Source of the DNA: Buttiauxella izardii
GTDB taxonomy: Bacteria > Pseudomonadota > Gammaproteobacteria > Enterobacterales > Enterobacteriaceae
DNA: 64,000 nucleotides
Assembly (NCBI RefSeq): GCF_003601925.1
Contig: NZ_QZWH01000004.1
Coordinates: forward strand, 1 to 64,000
Reading direction: 5' to 3'
In this document: positions 29,388-37,024 of the stretch, in pieces
Position numbering within the stretch: the stretch's first letter is position 1
Layout of the letters: each line of letters starts with the position of its first letter
Notes under the pieces: model-generated
The model's database searches: none
Told to the model about the DNA's origin: nothing
The model's input: the letters and a program-made list of their open reading frames with translations, nothing else
Position numbers and translations under genes: made by a program

Positions 29388-30842
29388 CTATTTTTCAATA
29401 GGATAAATCGTTCCTGTATTCATAATGCCATTCGGATCAAATTGTTCTTTCAGTCCTTTGAGAAGCAGATATGCGCTGCCGTGCTCAAGCTTCGTCCATT
29501 GGGTACGATGCTTGCCGATGCCGTGGTGATGCACCATCGAACCGCCCTGCCGAATCGTCTCTTCAACGATGATTTTATTAAGCGGATTATGGTACTTATT
29601 GATCTCATCTTCCGGCTTGCAGTCCACCACGTTGTAGTCGTACACGAAGTACATATTGGTGCCGTTAATGTAGCTGTGCGATGAGTGACCGCCGAGCATG
29701 GTGATGTCGTCTGCATGCGGGAATTCATTGCGGATACGGTCAATAACACGATGGTAAATCTCGTTAATGCAGCTCCAGCTTCCTGAGACTTCGGTGGTAA
29801 AGCCCATGTTGCCGGTATTCATAATCTGCACGCGTTCTGCAGCCACTTTTTCCGGCCCCCAGTTCAGGTTATTGAACCAGTTTTCGATCAGTTTACTGTC
29901 GACACGTTTGCATTCAGGATAGCGGGCCACAACTTCTTCAATGCCTTGACCCGTGGCTTGCGCCAGGCGTTTGGTGCCTTCGGCCATGAAAATCAGCACA
30001 CATTTTCCATCGGCAAAATGTGTGAAGTGTTGGGTGCCATCTTCGGCGTCATATAAACGCGCAATCGACGGACGATACCCTTCCACCATCACTTCGCGCA
30101 GGATGTTGAAGCCGGTTTTCATGTTGTCGAGAATGTAGCCGTAGAACAGATTATTTTCCGGCATATATTTGAAGATTTTCACTGTGACTTCAGTGATATA
30201 GCAAAGCGCACCTTCGTTACCGATGATGATGTGGCGGATATCAGGGCCAGCCGCGCGGCGTGGAACATTTTTGATGCGCGTGATAGTGCCATCCGGCATC
30301 ACGGCTTCCAGCCCGACCACCATGTCTTCAATCGCGCCGTACAAAGTAGAGAATTGCCCGATGCTACGTGTAGCCACCAGACCGCCCATTTGTGCCAGCG
30401 GTTTGGACTGTGGCGAATGCCCGGTAGTGTAACCTTTGGCACGTAGCGCGTTTTCCAGCACTTCAAGCGGTACGCCACACTGCGCGGTGGCCTGCATGTT
30501 TTCGATATCCAGGCTGATAATTTTGTTCAGTCCTGAACCATCGAGCACCACCGAATTTCTGACAACAGTTTCTAACCCCCCTTCAGTAGCAGATGCGCCA
30601 GTACGCGGCACGCAGTTAATATGGTGCTTATTCAAAAAGGCGAGAACCCGTGAAACCTGCTCGGCGCTGGTTAATTTAACTACCGCAGCGGGAAGCGGCA
30701 GCGTAAATACGCCATGGATATCGGCATATTTTCTGAAACGATCGATACTATTTTTTTGCAGCACTTTCTCGTCGGTAATAACCTGCTCAGGGCCAACAAT
30801 TTCCTGCAAATGTTCAACTATCGCTTCTCGATTTAAAGACAT
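29388..30842 (-). CDS. ygcU: FAD-linked oxidase YgcU
   Basis: YgcU is a 484-residue flavoenzyme of the FAD_binding_4/FAD-oxidase_C family, which includes D-lactate and glycolate dehydrogenases and alkyl-glycerone-phosphate synthase. The FAD-binding loop PRTGASATEGGLE (about residues 79-91) and GVPLEVLENALRAKGYTTGHSPQS are in the N-terminal domain. The catalytic GGSMVHHHGIGKHR lies near the C-terminus. Length equals E. coli YgcU. It lies 59 bases after ygcW and 62 before ygcS. It probably oxidises a hydroxy-acid-like or polyol-derived substrate, delivering electrons to YgcQR. Confidence 0.9.
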   Translation of the reverse strand: MSLNREAIVEHLQEIVGPEQVITDEKVLQKNSIDRFRKYADIHGVFTLPLPAAVVKLTSAEQVSRVLAFLNKHHINCVPRTGASATEGGLETVVRNSVVLDGSGLNKIISLDIENMQATAQCGVPLEVLENALRAKGYTTGHSPQSKPLAQMGGLVATRSIGQFSTLYGAIEDMVVGLEAVMPDGTITRIKNVPRRAAGPDIRHIIIGNEGALCYITEVTVKIFKYMPENNLFYGYILDNMKTGFNILREVMVEGYRPSIARLYDAEDGTQHFTHFADGKCVLIFMAEGTKRLAQATGQGIEEVVARYPECKRVDSKLIENWFNNLNWGPEKVAAERVQIMNTGNMGFTTEVSGSWSCINEIYHRVIDRIRNEFPHADDITMLGGHSSHSYINGTNMYFVYDYNVVDCKPEDEINKYHNPLNKIIVEETIRQGGSMVHHHGIGKHRTQWTKLEHGSAYLLLKGLKEQFDPNGIMNTGTIYPIEK

Positions 30843-30901
30843 GACTTGACCTTCCTGCAACGTGAATGGAATTATTAAATAATAAAGTTGGGGATATTAA
30901 G

Positions 30902-31687
30902 CTATCTCACTAAATAACCGCCATCGACAACCAACAAATGCCCATTAACATAATCAGATGCACGACTTGCCAAAAATACCATTGCCCCCATTAAGTCCTG
31001 AGTTTCACCCCAACGATTTGCCGGAATATGGTCAAGTACGCGTTTATTGGTTTCAGGATTTTTACGAGTTTCAGTGGTGATTTCTGTTGCGTAATAACCT
31101 GGGGCAATCCCATTGACCTGAATATTATATTGACCCAACTCATCACAATAGGCTTTGGTAAAACCAGCCAGAGCATGTTTGGTCGCGGAATAAGCCGGTG
31201 ACCATTGCCCACCTAAATAGGAGAACAAAGAACAGATATTAATTATCTTTCCGGATTTTTGCGGAATCATTAATTTTGCCGCCTCGTAGCTCAGCTCAAA
31301 TGCCGCAGTCAGGTTGATGTCAATCATCGGGTCCCAGTCTTCGCGCCCGAAGTCCAGCACCTTGTTTAGCTTACAGATCCCGGCGTTGTTAACCACAATA
31401 TCCACGCGACCAAATCGTTCTTTACAGGCTGCGATAACACGAGCGGGCGCACCTTTTTCAGTAATGTCTACCTGCATAATTTCGACGCTAACACCTTGTT
31501 GCTCAATGATTTCCTTTGTCTCGCCGTTATCCAGAATAAAGCTTGGAATAAACACATTCGCACCACCTTTGGCCAGTGCGACAGCAAATGCCTGCCCTAG
31601 TCCACTGTTGCCGCCAGTAACAATCGCGGTTTTGCCTTTTAACGAGAAGAAGTCGAGTGAAAATTCATTCAGTAAATTCAGTGACAT
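30902..31687 (-). CDS. ygcW: SDR-family oxidoreductase YgcW
   Basis: YgcW is a 261-residue short-chain dehydrogenase, the same length as in E. coli. It has the cofactor motif TGGNSGLGQAFA, NNAG, and the catalytic Ser-Tyr-Lys set in NICSLFSYLGG and YSATKHALAG. It is similar in style to gluconate 5-dehydrogenases and KduD-type enzymes. It is the first gene of the minus-strand ygcW-ygcU-ygcS-ygcR-ygcQ operon and is preceded by GGGGTGAT. A terminator-containing leader lies 25 bases upstream, so expression probably depends on antitermination. Confidence 0.9.
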   Translation of the reverse strand: MSLNLLNEFSLDFFSLKGKTAIVTGGNSGLGQAFAVALAKGGANVFIPSFILDNGETKEIIEQQGVSVEIMQVDITEKGAPARVIAACKERFGRVDIVVNNAGICKLNKVLDFGREDWDPMIDINLTAAFELSYEAAKLMIPQKSGKIINICSLFSYLGGQWSPAYSATKHALAGFTKAYCDELGQYNIQVNGIAPGYYATEITTETRKNPETNKRVLDHIPANRWGETQDLMGAMVFLASRASDYVNGHLLVVDGGYLVR

Positions 31688-31711
31688 ACATCACCCCATA
31701 AGATTAAGGAC

Positions 31712-31775
31712 AAAAAAAATGAGAAAAGCAATCTCCCCCCTGAAGGGAAGCTACTTTTCTCATCGTCTCTAGTAA
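31712..31775 (-). promoter_or_regulatory. ygcW leader: shared antiterminator-type sequence and intrinsic terminator
   Basis: Read on the minus strand, TTACTAGAGAC (31775-31765) is followed by GAGAAAAGTA (31761-31752). The second element forms the 5' arm of a hairpin: ATGAGAAAAG pairs with CTTTTCTCAT (31763-31754 with 31728-31719), and eight T residues follow (31719-31712). This is a textbook intrinsic terminator ending 25 bases before the ygcW ATG. The upstream TTACT can pair with AGTAG at the top of the terminator arm (one G-U pair), which would break the terminator. The same two elements precede yqcE. Control by YgcP is inferred. Confidence 0.75.
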
Positions 31776-31812
31776 CTGGCTTAAATATTTAACACAGCCG
31801 CGAAATCAATTA

Positions 31813-31828
31813 CGTGACTTCTATCACA
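31813..31828. promoter_or_regulatory. CRP-like site on the ygcW side
   Basis: CGTGA-CTTCTA-TCACA differs from the CRP core TGTGA-N6-TCACA at one base. It lies about 40 bases before the conserved start of the ygcW leader, a suitable place for activation of that promoter. Confidence 0.55.
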
Positions 31829-31881
31829 CTCTTTTATTTCCCCCATTACAAAACACGTATCTGTCGTTATTAATTTTAATT

Positions 31882-31897
31882 CGTGATAATTCTCACA
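31882..31897. promoter_or_regulatory. CRP-like site on the yqcE side
   Basis: CGTGA-TAATTC-TCACA again differs from the CRP core at one base. It lies about 40 bases upstream of the conserved yqcE leader sequence and mirrors the other site, so each divergent promoter has one. Confidence 0.55.
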
Positions 31898-31933
31898 CTA
31901 AAAGACTAATTGCTGTGATACTAATTTTAGATA

Positions 31934-31995
31934 TTACTAGAGACCCCGAGAAAAGTAATCCGCCCGCAAGGGTTGATTCCTTTTCTCTTTTTTTT
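31934..31995 (+). promoter_or_regulatory. yqcE leader: shared antiterminator-type sequence and intrinsic terminator
   Basis: TTACTAGAGAC (31934-31944) is followed by GAGAAAAGTA (31948-31957). GAGAAAAG pairs with CTTTTCTC (31948-31955 with 31980-31987), extended by ATC/GAT inside, and eight T residues follow (31988-31995). The terminator ends 36 bases before the yqcE ATG. TTACT can pair with AGTAA (31954-31958), an alternative fold that consumes the terminator arm. The loop (CGCCCGCAAGG region) differs from that of the ygcW leader, while the arm and upstream element are the same, so the shared part has been kept for a reason. Confidence 0.78.
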
Positions 31996-32031
31996 GCCTG
32001 TAAATAACGCTATCAACGACGAGAAAACAAC

Positions 32032-33330
32032 ATGCAACAATCAAATTTTCGCCGCTGGGTCACCCTGGCAATAATAAGTATTAGTGGTGGTGTTAGTTTT
32101 GACTTGGCCTATCTTCGCTATATTTATCAAATTCCGATGGCAAAGTTTATGGGTTTTTCCAATGTAGAAATCGGATTAATCATGAGTACCTTCGGAATTA
32201 CCGCAATTATTCTCTACGCGCCAAGTGGAATTATTGCCGATAAATTCTCCCACCGTAAAATGATGACTAGCGCGATGATCGCAACCGGAATATTAGGTTT
32301 CATCATGGCATCATATCCCCCGTTATGGGTAATGCTGGCTATTCAGGTCGCCTTTGCGATTACCACAATTTTAATGCTGTGGTCGGTGTCGATAAAAGCA
32401 GCGTCATTGCTGGGCGATCACCGTGAGCAAGGCAAGATTATGGGCTGGATGGAAGGGCTGCGCGGCGTAGGTGTGATGGCGCTGGCCGTTTTCACCATGT
32501 GGATATTTTCGCGCTTTCACCCCGATAACAGTAACAGCCTGAAGACCGTCATCCTGATTTACAGTGGTGTTTATATCGCGCTGGGGATTTTGTGCTGGTT
32601 CTTTGTCACCGACGGTTTTACCGCTCGTGAAGCCAGTGCCGAAGAGGTCGCAAAGCCGGCGTTTAAACTGAGCGATATTATCGCGGTGCTAAAAATTCCG
32701 ACCACCTGGTATTGCAGCATGATCATTTTTGGCGTCTATACCATTTACGCCATTCTCAGTTACTCCACGAACTATCTTACTGAAATTTATGGCATGTCCC
32801 TGGTTGCTGCCAGTTATATGGGCATTGTCATCAATAAGATTTTCCGCGCGATGTGCGGCCCACTCGGTGGACTTATCACGACATACAGCCGTTTTAAATC
32901 GCCGACCAGGGTCATTCAATTTTTAGCCTTAATCGGCATTATTACGCTGGTTGCACTGCTAATAACCAACCAGAACCCGCAATCGGTAGCGGTCGGAATC
33001 GGGCTAATTTTACTGCTTGGCTTTACCTGTTATGCCTCGCGCGGGCTGTACTTCGCCTGCCCAGGGGAAGCCCGCACGCCAACATTCGTGATGGGGACGA
33101 CCGTCGGAATTTGTTCGGTCATTGGCTTTTTGCCGGACGTATTTGTGTACCCCATTGTCGGTCACTGGCAAGACACGTTGCCCGCCGCCGAAGCCTATAA
33201 AAACATGTGGTTGATGGGATTGGGCGCGCTTTGCGTGGTGGTGGTCTTTACCTTTTTGCTGTCCCAGAAAATACGACATCAGCAGCCGCGTGAGCATGTT
33301 GAATCATTACAGGAGAATGGAAATGCCTAA
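32032..33330 (+). CDS. yqcE: MFS transporter YqcE
   Basis: YqcE is a 432-residue, 12-helix major facilitator with resemblance to the organophosphate:phosphate and sugar-acid transporter branch. Features include DLAYLRYIYQIPMAKFMGFS in helix 1, APSGIIADKFSHRKM between helices 2 and 3, and a C-terminal hydrophilic tail. It is the first gene after the terminator-bearing leader and its end overlaps ygcE by eight bases, so it forms an operon with the kinase. A phosphorylatable sugar or polyol is a plausible substrate, given that partner. Confidence 0.88.
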   Translation: MQQSNFRRWVTLAIISISGGVSFDLAYLRYIYQIPMAKFMGFSNVEIGLIMSTFGITAIILYAPSGIIADKFSHRKMMTSAMIATGILGFIMASYPPLWVMLAIQVAFAITTILMLWSVSIKAASLLGDHREQGKIMGWMEGLRGVGVMALAVFTMWIFSRFHPDNSNSLKTVILIYSGVYIALGILCWFFVTDGFTAREASAEEVAKPAFKLSDIIAVLKIPTTWYCSMIIFGVYTIYAILSYSTNYLTEIYGMSLVAASYMGIVINKIFRAMCGPLGGLITTYSRFKSPTRVIQFLALIGIITLVALLITNQNPQSVAVGIGLILLLGFTCYASRGLYFACPGEARTPTFVMGTTVGICSVIGFLPDVFVYPIVGHWQDTLPAAEAYKNMWLMGLGALCVVVVFTFLLSQKIRHQQPREHVESLQENGNA

Positions 33331-34801
33331 AAAATATATCATCGGAATTGATGGTGGGAGCCAGAGCACTAAAGTCGTGATGTATGATTTACAAGGAAAT
33401 GTGGTGTGCGAAGGCAAGGGTTTGCTGCAACCGATGCACACTCCAGATGCTGATACGGTTGAACATCCTGACGACGATCTCTGGACGTCTTTATGCGACG
33501 CGGGAAAGGATCTGATGAGTCAGTTTAAAGGCGATGCCGGGGATATTCTCGGCATTGGGCTTGGATCGATTCGTTGTTGCAGAGCTTTGCTAAAAACCGA
33601 TGGCACGCCCGCCGCACCGTTAATTAGCTGGCAAGATGCCCGTGTAACACGCCCTTATGAGCATACCAATCCCGAAGTGGCTTATGTCACTTCGTTTTCA
33701 GGGTATTTGTCGCACCGCTTAACGGGCGAGCGTAAAGACAACGTTGCCAACTATTTTGGCCAGTGGCCGGTGGATTATAAAACCTGGGCGTGGAGCGACG
33801 ATCAGGAAGTGATTAAGAAATTTAATCTCCCACGCCATATGTTATTTGATGTGCAAATGCCGGGCACTGTGTTAGGTAAAATCACTCTCGAAGCATCGCT
33901 TGCGACCGGTTTCCCGGAAGGCTTGCCTGTCGTGTGCAGCACCAGCGATAAAGCCGTTGAAGCGCTGGGTGCAGGATTGCTGGATGACGAAACAGCAGTG
34001 ATTTCATTGGGCACCTATATCGCGTTGATGATGAACGGCAAGGCGTTACCAAAAGATCCGACCTGGTATTGGCCGATTATGTCATCCATTCCTGAAACGC
34101 TAATTTATGAAGGATATGGCATCCGCAAAGGGATGTGGACGGTCAGCTGGTTGCGAGACATGTTGGGCGAGTCCCTCATTAAAGATGCACAAGCGCAGGG
34201 GCTTTCGCCGGAAGATTTGCTCAATCACAAAGCAGCCAAAGTTTCTCCGGGTTGCGACGGTTTAATGACGGTGCTGGATTGGCTGACTAACCCGTGGGAA
34301 CCGTATAAAAGAGGGGCGATGATCGGTTTTAACGCCAACATGAATTACGCCTGGATTTATCGCTCTATTTTAGAAAGCGTGGCGCTGACCTTAAAAAATA
34401 ACTACGACAATATGTGCGGTGAAATGGGTCGCCATGCGAAGCACATCATTATTACGGGCGGCGGCTCAAACAGTGATTTGTTTATGCAAATCTTTGCCGA
34501 TGTATTTAACCTACCCGCAAAACGAAATGTGATTAACGGCTGTGCAAGCCTCGGGGCGGCCATTAACACCGCCGTTGGTCTGGGCGTTTATTCCTCCTGC
34601 GAGCAGGCGGTGGAGAAAATGGTGCGGGTAAAAGATACTTTTGTGCCAGTCGAAAAAAATGCCGCGCTGTATGAAGCGATGAATAAGGAAATATTCAAGG
34701 ATCTCACCAAACACACCGATGTGATATTGAAAAAATCCTATGAAGTGTTTCATGGCAATTTGAATGAAGTGGATTCGATTCAGAGTTGGTCGAACGCGTA
34801 A
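33323..34801 (+). CDS. ygcE: FGGY-family carbohydrate kinase YgcE
   Basis: YgcE is a 492-residue kinase of the xylulokinase/glycerol kinase family with an unknown sugar substrate. The phosphate-1 motif IGIDGGSQSTKVVMYDL is at the N-terminus, ISWQDAR marks substrate binding, and the adenosine motif ITGGGSNSDLFMQIFADV lies near residue 385. The start at 33323 was chosen because AGGAGAATGG precedes it at a good distance and E. coli YgcE begins there; earlier ATGs lie inside yqcE. REP-like DNA follows the stop. Confidence 0.9.
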   Translation: MPKKYIIGIDGGSQSTKVVMYDLQGNVVCEGKGLLQPMHTPDADTVEHPDDDLWTSLCDAGKDLMSQFKGDAGDILGIGLGSIRCCRALLKTDGTPAAPLISWQDARVTRPYEHTNPEVAYVTSFSGYLSHRLTGERKDNVANYFGQWPVDYKTWAWSDDQEVIKKFNLPRHMLFDVQMPGTVLGKITLEASLATGFPEGLPVVCSTSDKAVEALGAGLLDDETAVISLGTYIALMMNGKALPKDPTWYWPIMSSIPETLIYEGYGIRKGMWTVSWLRDMLGESLIKDAQAQGLSPEDLLNHKAAKVSPGCDGLMTVLDWLTNPWEPYKRGAMIGFNANMNYAWIYRSILESVALTLKNNYDNMCGEMGRHAKHIIITGGGSNSDLFMQIFADVFNLPAKRNVINGCASLGAAINTAVGLGVYSSCEQAVEKMVRVKDTFVPVEKNAALYEAMNKEIFKDLTKHTDVILKKSYEVFHGNLNEVDSIQSWSNA

Positions 34802-34819
34802 CGGGATAATGTTGTTTTG

Positions 34820-34879
34820 TCGGGGGCGCTGCGCTTGCCCGACCTACGAAAACGACTATGGTTTTGTAGGGCGGATAAG
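34820..34879. repeat. REP-like palindrome between ygcE and queE
   Basis: TCGGG...CCCGA with inner GC/GC pairing lies at 34820-34842, and a partial partner TGTAGGGCGGATAAG at 34865-34879. The words match enterobacterial REP/BIME elements. It separates the convergent ygcE and queE genes and may slow read-through in both directions. Confidence 0.6.
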
Positions 34880-34900
34880 TGCAGCTTCTTCTATCATTTT

Positions 34901-35572
34901 CTAAGCGATATTCAAATACTTATGCGTTTGCATCGAAAACCGCCAGTTGCGGGCGATACAGGTTTCAATGCACAGACGCGTGGCGTCTTCTTTCTGGCTG
35001 ATAGGCTGGAGCGCAATCACCCGCTTTTTATCATCCACCAGCGTTGCCAGTAGCTCATCCAGCGCTTCAATATCTCGCATACGCCCGACCGGATGCTTAA
35101 TTTCATCCGCGCGTTCTAACGCCTGAGACAACACGTCGTAACCGCCGCGCATGTTCACTTTCGGGGAAACGGTGACCCATGTGTCTGCGGTGCAGCGCAC
35201 TTCGTGAGTGCCGCTGGTTTCAATCTGGCAGCTATAACCGTGGTGCTCAAACAGCGACGTTAACGGCGTGAGATCGTGAATACACGGTTCGCCGCCAGTA
35301 ATCACCACATGGCGCGCGGTGTAATCCTGGCGCTGGAAAATCGCTAACAGGTCTTCAGCGCTGGCGCTGCCCCATTTATCGGTTTCTTTGGTTTTAGCCA
35401 GAATACTGAACAGAGAGACTTCACGATCCGCGAGTTTATCCCAGGTGTGTTTGGTATCGCACCACGCGCAGCCCACCGGGCAGCCTTGCAGGCGAATAAA
35501 AATGGCGGGCACACCAGTAAAATAGCCCTCCCCTTGCAGGGTCTGGAACATCTCGTTAATCGGATACTGCAT
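34901..35572 (-). CDS. queE: 7-carboxy-7-deazaguanine synthase
   Basis: QueE is a radical-SAM enzyme that contracts 6-carboxytetrahydropterin to 7-carboxy-7-deazaguanine in queuosine synthesis. The cluster cysteines lie in RLQGCPVGCAWCDTKHTW. The 223-residue length and the start MQYPINEMFQTLQGEG equal E. coli; codons further upstream have no homology. It carries the insertion-type cluster loop known for enteric QueE. It uses the product of QueD encoded at 23.7 kb. Confidence 0.96.
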   Translation of the reverse strand: MQYPINEMFQTLQGEGYFTGVPAIFIRLQGCPVGCAWCDTKHTWDKLADREVSLFSILAKTKETDKWGSASAEDLLAIFQRQDYTARHVVITGGEPCIHDLTPLTSLFEHHGYSCQIETSGTHEVRCTADTWVTVSPKVNMRGGYDVLSQALERADEIKHPVGRMRDIEALDELLATLVDDKKRVIALQPISQKEDATRLCIETCIARNWRFSMQTHKYLNIA

Positions 35573-35847
35573 AGTCATCTCAAAATAGGTGTAAAGAGTA
35601 ATTATCGCAGAAGTGACGGTTGAGATCATGCGTAACGCGGCTGCGAGGGCTATTTGTTCTGCAATAAGCGCCTCATCCCCGCCGAGATACCCATAAAATA
35701 AACATGGCCTTTGTGCTTACCATCACAACATTCGGACTTATCTCAGCTCTTAGCCCTCTGGCTTGATCATCATCATATTCCAGGTGCCCCCACGCTCTTA
35801 GCATCAACCCTGAATTATCCCCTCACAATCACATAAGGAAGTGAAAT

Positions 35848-36561
35848 ATGGAAAGTTCTGTTGATACAGACACGCAACGCGTCGGGCCGGGTGCCTATAT
35901 CGCGCTGTTGTTCGCAATGGTGTTTTTCTCTGGCCTGTTGGGTGGCAAAGAGTGGTACGGCGTCTTCGATTTCACCACGCTAAACGGTGCGTTTGGCAAA
36001 GTGGTCACCGATGTCAATCTTTCGGGCGATGCAATCGACGCCGCCAAAAGTGCTTTTCGCGGTAAGGGCGGGCATGGCGCAATGGACGGGTTCCTGTTTG
36101 CCTTTGGCTTAATTCCCGCAGTCATGTTTGCGTTGGGGATGATCAACGTACTTGAGCATTACGGCGCGCTGAATGCGGCTCGTAAACTGCTGACCCCGCT
36201 ATTACGCCCGCTTCTCGGCATTCCTGGTTCAACCGGCCTTGCGCTGATTGGCAGCCTGCAAAGTACCGACGTCGGCGCATCGCTGACTCGCGTATTAGCC
36301 GATGAAGGGCAGATAACCGAGAAAGAAAAAACGGTTTTCACCATGTTCCAGTTTTCAGCCGGGGCCATGATCACCAACTTTTTCTCCTCCGGTGCGGTGC
36401 TGTTTACGCTGGTGGCGATTGACGGAACGAGTGCCGTTCCCGCATCCATCGGCCTGTGTGTGGCGGTGATGTTCATTATGAAAATTGTCGGGGCGAATGT
36501 GATGCGCCTGATTCTGAACGTTTCAGAGCGCAAACAGAGTGTGGAGGTGCAACATGGCTGA
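35848..36561 (+). CDS. YjiH family (nucleoside-recognition/SpmA-like) membrane protein
   Basis: This 237-residue membrane protein belongs to the YjiH-like family with Gate/nucleoside-recognition domains. About six hydrophobic segments are visible, with conserved glycine-rich stretches ALIGSLQSTDVGASLTRVLA and FQFSAGAMITNFFSSGAVLF. In E. coli yjiH and yjiG lie beside the dipeptidase gene iadA; here the pair precedes an M20 peptidase, so a peptide or amino-acid-conjugate transport role is plausible. AAGGAAGTG lies seven bases before the ATG. A 275-base gap separates it from divergent queE and should hold its promoter. Confidence 0.75.
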   Translation: MESSVDTDTQRVGPGAYIALLFAMVFFSGLLGGKEWYGVFDFTTLNGAFGKVVTDVNLSGDAIDAAKSAFRGKGGHGAMDGFLFAFGLIPAVMFALGMINVLEHYGALNAARKLLTPLLRPLLGIPGSTGLALIGSLQSTDVGASLTRVLADEGQITEKEKTVFTMFQFSAGAMITNFFSSGAVLFTLVAIDGTSAVPASIGLCVAVMFIMKIVGANVMRLILNVSERKQSVEVQHG

Positions 36562-37021
36562 TACCGCTAAACCGATGATCACCGACGTTTTCGTTGCCGG
36601 TGCCCGCAAAGGCTGGAATATCGCGACCACCAGCACGCTTCCTAACGTGTTGATGGCCTTCATTATTATTTATGCACTGCAAATTACCGGCGCGCTGGAT
36701 GGCCTGGCGTGGATATTTGGCCCATTGATGAAAGTGTTTGGCCTGCCGGGTGAAGCGGCTGCCGTGCTAATCGGTGGCTGGATGTCGATGGGTGGCGCAA
36801 TCGGCGTCGCTGTCACTCTGTTTGAAAAAGGTATTCTCACCGGCGCACATCTTGCGATTCTTGCTCCCGCCATTTATTTGATGGGCTCACAAATCCAATA
36901 TGCAGGCCGCATTCTTGGCGTTGTCGGCATCCCGGCAAAACGTATTCCCTTAATGATCGCAATTTCGGTGCTGAACGCCTTTGGCGCCATGTTAATTATG
37001 CGACTTTTGATTCTGGAGTAA
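36554..37021 (+). CDS. YjiG family membrane protein
   Basis: A 155-residue membrane protein matching E. coli YjiG along its length (FVAGARKGWNIATTS, LPNVLMAFIII, GLPGEAAAVLIGGWMSMGGAIGVA). It has about four hydrophobic segments and is the partner half of the YjiH protein, probably forming one transporter. The start at 36554 overlaps the upstream gene by eight bases and has the strong ribosome site GGAGGTG. It is followed after three bases by the peptidase gene. Confidence 0.78.
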   Translation: MADTAKPMITDVFVAGARKGWNIATTSTLPNVLMAFIIIYALQITGALDGLAWIFGPLMKVFGLPGEAAAVLIGGWMSMGGAIGVAVTLFEKGILTGAHLAILAPAIYLMGSQIQYAGRILGVVGIPAKRIPLMIAISVLNAFGAMLIMRLLILE

Positions 37022-37024
37022 GAC

